Assembly: GCA_002687025.1 (NCBI GenBank)
Contig: NYZG01000087.1
Coordinates: 1 to 12,300 of the forward strand
DNA: 12,300 nt
Source of the DNA: Candidatus Poribacteria bacterium
GTDB lineage: Bacteria > Poribacteria > WGA-4E > GCA-2687025
Direction of reading: 5' to 3'
Of the stretch, positions 7,544 to 12,300 are shown piece after piece. The notes under the pieces are model-generated. The model had not been told where the DNA came from and did not search any database. It was given only the letters and a program-made list of their open reading frames with translations. A program made the position numbers and the translations under genes. Positions within the stretch are counted from its first letter, which is position 1. The number at the start of each line of letters is the position of its first letter.

Positions 7544-9199
7544 GTGAATCTCACGTTGGTCGTATTCTTGCCGCTGGTCGGGGCGATCGTCCTGGCGCTG
7601 GCCGGCCTGTTCAGCCACGGCGTCGCCGATCGCGCGATGCGTGACAACGCACTGAAGGCGGGCGCGCTGATCGTGTCGTTGGTGACGTTCGTCCTATCGC
7701 TGGCGTACATCGGCGCGTCTCCTGACCCTGTCTACCGCGCGTGGATTCCTTCCATAGGGTCCGTGTTCCATCTGCGCATGGACGGCATCTCCGTTTGGCT
7801 GTTCATCCTCACGACGTTCCTGACGCCCATCTGCGTGCTCGCGTCGTGGCGCAACACCCGTTCGGTCCCGGCCGGGGTGATGTCGGCCTACGGTGACGAT
7901 GGTGGCGTATCCGGCGAACGCGGCGTGGCGGGATTCATGGTCGCGCTGCTGACGCTCGAAACGGCCATGCTTGGGACGTTCGTGGCGTACGACCTGGTGC
8001 TGTTCTTCGTGTTCTGGGAGATGATGCTCATCCCCATGTATCTGCTCATCGGCATATGGGGGAGCCCGGGAACCCGTTCGACGTTCCTGTTCGGACGCGT
8101 TTCGGAGCGCGTTTACGCGACGATGAAGTTCGTGCTCTACACGATGGCCGGCAGCGCGCTCATGCTGGTGGGCATCCTCTACCTGCGGGCGGAGACCGGC
8201 TCGTTCGATCTGACTCTCGTCACGGCGCACGCCGCGGAGGGATTCGATAGGCGCGCTCAGTATTGGCTCTTCTGGGCGTTCTTCGTCGCGTTCGCAATCA
8301 AGGTTCCGCTTTTCCCATTCCATACATGGCTACCCGATGCGCACACGCAGGCTCCCACGGCCGGCTCGATCATCCTGGCCGGCGTGATGCTGAAGATGGG
8401 CGCGTACGGCATCATCCGCTTCTGCCTGCCGCTGTTCCCGGACGCGGCGCTGTTCTACGCGCCGTTCGTATCCGTGCTGGCGGTGGTCGGGATCATCTAC
8501 GGCGCGCTGGTGGCGATGGTGCAGCCCGACATGAAGCGCCTGGTGGCGTATTCCAGCGTCAGCCACCTCGGGTTCATCGTGCTGGGGCTGTTCTCAGGGA
8601 CGAATGCGGGAGTGCAAGGCGCGGTGATCCAGATGGTCAGCCACGGCATCAGCACCGGGGCGCTCTTCATGCTCGTCGGGATGCTCTACGACCGGCGCCA
8701 CACGCGCCAGATATCTGACTTCGGCGGCATCGCCAAGCGGATGCCGGCATACGCCGCGGTGTTCGTGATCGTGACGTTCTCCTCGATCGGGCTGCCGGGC
8801 ACGAACGGATTCGTCGGCGAGTTCCTCATCCTCCTGGGCACGTTCGCGACAGAGGGCCGCGCGGTGTACGCGGTGTTCGCAGCGCTCGGGGTCATACTGG
8901 CGGCGGTGTACATGCTCTGGATGGTGCAGCGCGTGTTCTTCGGCCCCATCAGGCACAGCGCGAACGAGGACCTGACCGACCTGACGCTGCGGGAGTTGGC
9001 CGTTGCCGCTCCCCTCGTGGTGGTTGTATTCTTGATTGGAGTTTTCCCGAAGTACTTCCTCGACCGGATGGATGCCGACCACGCGGTCTCCGACCTGCGC
9101 AAAGCAGGCAGCGCGAAGGAGATCGTCCGGGTGTCGCCTCAGGAAGGTGGCTCCGGCCACGGCTCCATTGAGGTACACGCTCCGGCCGGAGGTCATTGA
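7544..9199 (+). CDS. nuoM: NADH-quinone oxidoreductase subunit M (ND4, antiporter-like proton pump)
   Basis: NuoM is the middle of the three large antiporter-like proton channels of complex I. The 551-residue protein has about fourteen helices. The essential pairs are visible: E159 in FFVFWEMMLIPMYLLIG, K253 in FAIKVPLFPFHTWLPDAHTQ, K284 in VMLKMGAYG and E426 in NGFVGEFLIL. It is longer than the roughly 500 residues of many homologues. Likely extra material lies at about 107-128 (Gly/Asp-rich), at about 174-189 in the loop after helix 5, and in a polar C-terminal tail ending in GHGSIEVHAPAGGH. Translation starts at GTG 7544, forced by an in-frame stop at 7511 and supported by GGAG. Its stop overlaps the ATG of the antiporter gene as TGATG, linking the two translationally. 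Confidence 0.97.
   Translation: MNLTLVVFLPLVGAIVLALAGLFSHGVADRAMRDNALKAGALIVSLVTFVLSLAYIGASPDPVYRAWIPSIGSVFHLRMDGISVWLFILTTFLTPICVLASWRNTRSVPAGVMSAYGDDGGVSGERGVAGFMVALLTLETAMLGTFVAYDLVLFFVFWEMMLIPMYLLIGIWGSPGTRSTFLFGRVSERVYATMKFVLYTMAGSALMLVGILYLRAETGSFDLTLVTAHAAEGFDRRAQYWLFWAFFVAFAIKVPLFPFHTWLPDAHTQAPTAGSIILAGVMLKMGAYGIIRFCLPLFPDAALFYAPFVSVLAVVGIIYGALVAMVQPDMKRLVAYSSVSHLGFIVLGLFSGTNAGVQGAVIQMVSHGISTGALFMLVGMLYDRRHTRQISDFGGIAKRMPAYAAVFVIVTFSSIGLPGTNGFVGEFLILLGTFATEGRAVYAVFAALGVILAAVYMLWMVQRVFFGPIRHSANEDLTDLTLRELAVAAPLVVVVFLIGVFPKYFLDRMDADHAVSDLRKAGSAKEIVRVSPQEGGSGHGSIEVHAPAGGH
9188..9193 (+). promoter_or_regulatory. strong Shine-Dalgarno site of the antiporter gene, inside the nuoM end
   Basis: GGAGGT lies five bases before ATG 9199 and within the last codons of nuoM. 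It is among the strongest sites in the window and, with the TGATG overlap, predicts efficient coupled translation. A TTG in frame at 9196 would add only one residue and is less likely. Confidence 0.8.
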
Positions 9200-9288
9200 T
9201 GCCGCTGTCCCGTTCGAGACGGATGCGTCTCGCCGCCATTCTGTTGGCGGCCGTTTCGGTGCTCGCCCTTCCCTTGCTCGCCGACGCT
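9199..9288 (+). other. signal peptide of the antiporter
   Basis: Residues 1-30 comprise a basic n-region (RSRRMR), a hydrophobic core rich in Ala, Leu and Val, and a cleavage-type end L-A-D-A before Q31. If cleaved, the His/acid-rich segment would be the mature N-terminus on the extracytoplasmic side. It could instead remain as an uncleaved first helix. Confidence 0.65.
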
Positions 9289-10848
9289 CAGGATGATCAC
9301 GGGCCCACTGCTGAGGCCGCGCATGGCCCTGACGCCGGCCATGGCGAGGAGGCCGAAGGCGGCCACGGCGGCCCGGGCATCGGCGCGGATCTCTCGCTGC
9401 TGTGGGTGATCCCGTTCGTCGGGATTCTCCTCTCGATCGCGCTCGGGCCCATCATCAACCACCACTGGTGGGAGCATAACTACCCGAAGGCGTCGCTCAT
9501 ATGGGCGCTCGCGTTCGCGGTGCCGTTCTGCGTGATATTTGGGATGAACGGCTCTCTGAGCGTCGCCGTGCACGAAATCCTGCACATCTACCTCGTCGAT
9601 TACATCCCGTTCATCATCCTGCTGACCGGGCTGTTCGTCGCGGCTGGGGGCATCGTGCTTCGCGGCACGCTCGTCGGCACGCCTGGGGTGAACGCGGGAT
9701 TCATCGCGGTTGGGTCCGTGCTTGCGTCTATCATCGGCACGACCGGCGCGTCGATGTTGCTGATCCGGCCGCTACTGCGCGCCAACAAGCATCGGCAACG
9801 CCGCGTGCACATCGTGGTGATCTTCATCTTCCTCGTCAGCAACATCGGTGGGGCGCTGACGCCTCTGGGCGATCCGCCTCTATTCCTGGGCTTCCTACAC
9901 GGCGTCCCGTTCCAGTGGACGCTTAGTCTTGCCCCTCAGATGGCAGTAGTGATCGTGCTGGTCCTGCTGGTGTTCGTTGCGCTGGACAAGTGGTACCTGA
10001 GCCGCGAGGCGAACGCCGTGCCGGACGACAGCGGCAGCGCGCAGCCGATGGCTTTGGCGGGGGCGCACAACTTCCTCTTCCTGCTGGGCATCATGGGCGC
10101 GGTCCTGTTGAGCGGGTTATGGCGGCCCGGCGACGTGACGGTGTTGGGCGTGCACGTGAGCGCTTCTAGCCTCGTACGTGACGGCCTGATCGTCCTGATC
10201 ACGGTCGCGGCGTTCGCGGCGACGAAGCAGACGTTGCGAGATGAGAACGAGTTCGAGTGGGAGCCGATAAAGGAAGTGGGGATACTGTTTGCGGGGATCT
10301 TCATGACAATCATTCCGGCGCTCGCAATCCTCAAGGCAGGCGAACAGGGCGCTTTGGCCCCGGTGATCCGGGCGGCGAACTCCGAGGTCGCGTACATGTG
10401 GCTTGCCGGGATACTGTCCAGCTTCCTCGACAACGCACCGACGTATCTGACGTTCTTCAACACGGCGCTGGGCAAGCTGCACCTTACTGAGGCGGTCGTC
10501 AGTGACTATCTGGCGAACAGCCCGCTACCGTGGTTCAACTCCTCACCAGTGGATGCCACTGTCGCCGCCGGCATACAGGCGAGGCATCCCGAGGTCGCGT
10601 CGATGTCGGTCGAGGCACTGCAGGCGAGCCTCCAGCAGTTCGGCGGCTTCCTCAAGGCCATCTCGATGGGCGCCGTGTTCATGGGCGCGAACACGTACAT
10701 CGGCAACGCGCCGAACTTCATGGTGCGCTCGATCGCCATACAGGACGGCGTGAAGATGCCGTCGTTCTTCGGCTTCATGGCGTGGTCGTGCGCGATACTG
10801 ATTCCGATTTTCGTGGTCGTGACCCTGGTGTTCCTGGTGCTGATATAG
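9199..10848 (+). CDS. NhaD/CitMHS_2-like sodium:proton antiporter embedded in the nuo operon
   Basis: This is an integral membrane carrier of the ion transporter (IT) superfamily, of the type usually annotated as sodium:proton antiporter or CitMHS_2. The substrate is not proven by the sequence. In the 549-residue protein, residues 1-30 form a signal peptide (arginine-rich start, hydrophobic core, ADA before Q31). Residues 31-60 are rich in Gly, Asp/Glu and His (H34, H42, H48, H56). About eleven helices follow. Family motifs are GTTGASMLLIRPLLRAN (180-196), NIGGALTPLGDPPLFLGF (215-232), FLDNAPTYLTFF (409-420) and GANTYIGNAPNFMV (496-509); the NIGG and DNAP motifs probably form the two transport half sites. 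It is unrelated to the Mrp-type fold of NuoL/M/N. It overlaps nuoM by one base (TGATG) and is followed 54 bases later by nuoN. I infer a link to complex I energetics. A citrate or other anion carrier is the alternative. Confidence 0.88.
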   Translation: MPLSRSRRMRLAAILLAAVSVLALPLLADAQDDHGPTAEAAHGPDAGHGEEAEGGHGGPGIGADLSLLWVIPFVGILLSIALGPIINHHWWEHNYPKASLIWALAFAVPFCVIFGMNGSLSVAVHEILHIYLVDYIPFIILLTGLFVAAGGIVLRGTLVGTPGVNAGFIAVGSVLASIIGTTGASMLLIRPLLRANKHRQRRVHIVVIFIFLVSNIGGALTPLGDPPLFLGFLHGVPFQWTLSLAPQMAVVIVLVLLVFVALDKWYLSREANAVPDDSGSAQPMALAGAHNFLFLLGIMGAVLLSGLWRPGDVTVLGVHVSASSLVRDGLIVLITVAAFAATKQTLRDENEFEWEPIKEVGILFAGIFMTIIPALAILKAGEQGALAPVIRAANSEVAYMWLAGILSSFLDNAPTYLTFFNTALGKLHLTEAVVSDYLANSPLPWFNSSPVDATVAAGIQARHPEVASMSVEALQASLQQFGGFLKAISMGAVFMGANTYIGNAPNFMVRSIAIQDGVKMPSFFGFMAWSCAILIPIFVVVTLVFLVLI

Positions 10849-10866
10849 CCGCGCTCCGCCGGATGC

Positions 10867-10892
10867 CGCGGGCGTGGGACGTAGGCGAAGGG
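10867..10892 (+). repeat. leader repeat copy 2, before nuoN
   Basis: GGGACGTAGGCGAAGGG (10876-10892), preceded by CGCGG at 10867-10871, nearly repeats the nuoJ leader about 6.2 kb upstream in the same orientation. AAGGG (10888-10892) is the probable SD of nuoN, ten bases before its ATG. Confidence 0.45.
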
Positions 10893-10902
10893 CCGCATAC
10901 CA

Positions 10903-12300
10903 ATGACCGCCGTCTTGGACTTCCAGTGGAGCGCGCTCTCCGGGGCGCTGGCCCTTCTCGCCACCCTCGTTCTCTGTCTGTGCCTCGACATGGGCTCGCG
11001 CCGGAAGTGGAGCCTGGCCACGGGGTGGGCGGCGCTGATCGGCGTCGTCGTGGCGCTGATCGCCTTGCTCAGTACCACGGGCACAACGGCGTTGGCGTTT
11101 GGCGCGCGCGTGGGTGGCTACGCCCCGACCATTCTTGTGGTCGACCGGTACACACGGTCTCTCGGGGCGATATGCCTGCTCGCGACGGCGTTGTGTATCC
11201 TGCTGTCCATCGGATATCTGGACCGTCACCGGGCCCAGCGCGGCGAGTACTACATCCTCATGCTGCTGTCGGCGCTGGGGATGCTCCTCATCGCCGGTGG
11301 CAACGACCTGATCGTCATCTTCATCGGGGTCGAGCTGCTCTCGCTGCCGCTCTACATCCTGGCGGGGTTCCGACGCAACGCGGAGTCGTCGGAGTCCTCG
11401 CTCAAGTACTTCCTCCTCGGCGCGTTCTCGTCGGGCTTCTTCCTTTACGGCATCGCCCTCATCTACGGCGCGACGGGGACGACGAACCTCACGACCATGG
11501 CGCCCGCGTTGTCCGCTGGGTCTGCCCTGTTCCGCGTTGGCGTGCTACTGGTGCTGGTCGGGTTCGCGTTCAAGGTGGCGGCCGTGCCGTTCCACCAGTG
11601 GGCGCCCGACGTGTACCAGGGGGCTCCCACTCCCGTGACGGCGTTCTTCGCCTCGGCGCCGAAGGTGGCCGCGTTCGCGGGCATTCTGCGCGTATTCCTC
11701 CTGTCGAGTGCCGTGTACCAGGCCGAATGGCAGACCGTGTTCGCCGTCCTTGCCGCGTTGACGATGACGGTCGGCAACCTGATGGCCCTGACGCAGACGA
11801 ACGTCAAGCGGATGCTGGCGTATTCCAGCGTCGCGCACGCGGGGTACGTGCTTGTGGGGCTGGCGGCGGGGATGGGCGGAGTGTCCTCCGCGATCTTCTA
11901 CCTGCTGCTGTATTCTCTCATGAGCATCGGGGCATTTGGCGCGCTGATCCTGCACGGCGACCGGCGCGACGAACGGCTGACATTGGACGATTTCGCCGGT
12001 GTCGGTTTCCGGCGGCCGGTGTTCGGCGCTGGCGTCGCCCTGCTGCTCCTGTCGCTGGCCGGCTTTCCGCCGACGGCGGGCTTCATGGGCAAGTTCTTCC
12101 TCTTCCGCGACGCGTATGGCGCCGGCCTCACGTGGCTGGTCGTCATCGGCGTGCTGAACAGCGTCGTGTCCGCGTTTTACTACCTCGGCGTCGTCGTGCG
12201 GATGTACATGACGTCGGCGCCCCGCGACGTAACGGTGACAGAAGCGATGCCGGGCCTCGCGCGCGGCCTGGTCGTGGCGGCGCTGGTGGTTTCGCTGGTC
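10903..12300 (+). CDS. nuoN: NADH-quinone oxidoreductase subunit N (ND2, antiporter-like proton pump), 3'-truncated
   Basis: NuoN is the proximal antiporter-like proton channel of complex I, between NuoK and NuoM. The frame from ATG 10903 (MTAVLDFQWS) stays open for 466 codons to the window edge. E. coli NuoN has about 485 residues, so only the last part is missing. Visible key residues are E144 in IFIGVELLSLPLYILAGF, K168 in SSLKYFLLGAF, K224 in the helix-7 motif FKVAAVPFHQWAPDVYQGAP, K254 in SAPKVAAF and K397 in the helix-12 motif PPTAGFMGKFFLF. The block NVKRMLAYSSVAHAGY marks the second half. AAGGG (10888-10892) precedes the ATG by ten bases. It follows the antiporter gene by 54 bases, in the position where nuoN normally follows nuoM directly. 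Confidence 0.96.
   Translation, partial: MTAVLDFQWSALSGALALLATLVLCLCLDMGSRRKWSLATGWAALIGVVVALIALLSTTGTTALAFGARVGGYAPTILVVDRYTRSLGAICLLATALCILLSIGYLDRHRAQRGEYYILMLLSALGMLLIAGGNDLIVIFIGVELLSLPLYILAGFRRNAESSESSLKYFLLGAFSSGFFLYGIALIYGATGTTNLTTMAPALSAGSALFRVGVLLVLVGFAFKVAAVPFHQWAPDVYQGAPTPVTAFFASAPKVAAFAGILRVFLLSSAVYQAEWQTVFAVLAALTMTVGNLMALTQTNVKRMLAYSSVAHAGYVLVGLAAGMGGVSSAIFYLLLYSLMSIGAFGALILHGDRRDERLTLDDFAGVGFRRPVFGAGVALLLLSLAGFPPTAGFMGKFFLFRDAYGAGLTWLVVIGVLNSVVSAFYYLGVVVRMYMTSAPRDVTVTEAMPGLARGLVVAALVVSLV

Larger units (their letters stand above)
7482..7547 (+). other. 21-codon open frame bridging nuoL and nuoM (possible coupling peptide)
   Basis: An ATG at 7482 overlaps the nuoL stop as TGATG. 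The frame runs 21 codons (MQADGAALRPDRNQSANGAKA) and ends at a TGA (7545-7547) that overlaps the nuoM GTG start as GTGA. A purine run AAGGGG (7468-7473) lies eight bases before the ATG. The peptide is polar, has no recognised domain and is not a hydrophobic leader. If translated, it would carry ribosomes from nuoL across the gap to the GTG start of nuoM. The same frame is open far upstream within nuoL because of GC-rich codon structure, so chance is a serious alternative. Confidence 0.25.

Noticed and set aside
5923..7710. A 595-codon open frame on the minus strand across nuoL and the start of nuoM
   Set aside because: Its product is rich in Arg, His, Asp, Glu and Gln with no domain pattern, as expected for the antisense reading of GC-rich membrane-protein codons. 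The plus strand here is an unmistakable nuoL.
10849..10871. CCGCG/CGCGG dyad after the antiporter stop as a possible terminator
   Set aside because: The five-base stem has a 13-base interior and no following U tract, and the nuoN gene continues in the same direction within 54 bases. Read-through is expected.
443..12146. Many other minus-strand and alternate-frame open frames, some over 250 codons (for example 1118-1930, 2004-2861, 5037-5879, 3494-4309 plus strand)
   Set aside because: All lie inside confidently identified nuo genes, lack family motifs and good ribosome sites, and are best explained by the low frequency of stop codons in GC-rich DNA.

Overview
The window is a single, tightly packed, plus-strand gene cluster encoding subunits of the proton-pumping NADH:quinone oxidoreductase (respiratory complex I, nuo). 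It opens inside nuoE and closes inside nuoN. It is GC-rich with uniform composition, has short intergenic gaps (0-61 bases) and mostly clear Shine-Dalgarno (SD) sequences. This fits a free-living, aerobically or anaerobically respiring bacterium. I cannot place it in a phylum from the sequence alone. No promoter, terminator, RNA gene, mobile element or CRISPR is visible, and no gene-free stretch exceeds 61 bases.

Layout: nuoE (5'-truncated, 1-405), nuoF (425-1828), nuoG (1845-3485), nuoH (3528-4712), nuoJ (4742-5275), nuoK (5268-5570), nuoL (5581-7482), nuoM (7544-9199, GTG start), an NhaD/CitMHS_2-like ion:proton antiporter (9199-10848), and nuoN (10903 to the window end, 3'-truncated). NuoE, F and G form the NADH-oxidising module (FMN and the Fe-S chain). 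NuoH carries the membrane end of the quinone site. NuoJ, K, L, M and N form the proton-translocating membrane arm. Catalytic and channel residues are intact in every subunit that can be read, so the complex should be functional.

Three things depart from the textbook nuoA-N order. First, nuoI, normally between nuoH and nuoJ, is missing, with only a 29-base gap in its place. Second, a full-length antiporter of an unrelated (ion transporter) superfamily sits between nuoM and nuoN, translationally coupled to nuoM, with a signal peptide and a His/acid-rich extracytoplasmic segment. Third, NuoG is unusually short (546 aa): it keeps all N-terminal Fe-S ligands, including the N7 set, but lacks the middle of the molybdopterin-oxidoreductase-like domain. 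Two leader sequences, before nuoJ and nuoN, are near copies of each other and bracket the nuoJ-to-antiporter block. The nuoL-nuoM gap holds a 21-codon open frame joined to both neighbours and a possible nested hairpin. The most promising candidate for something new is the physical and translational coupling of a Na+/H+-type antiporter to complex I.
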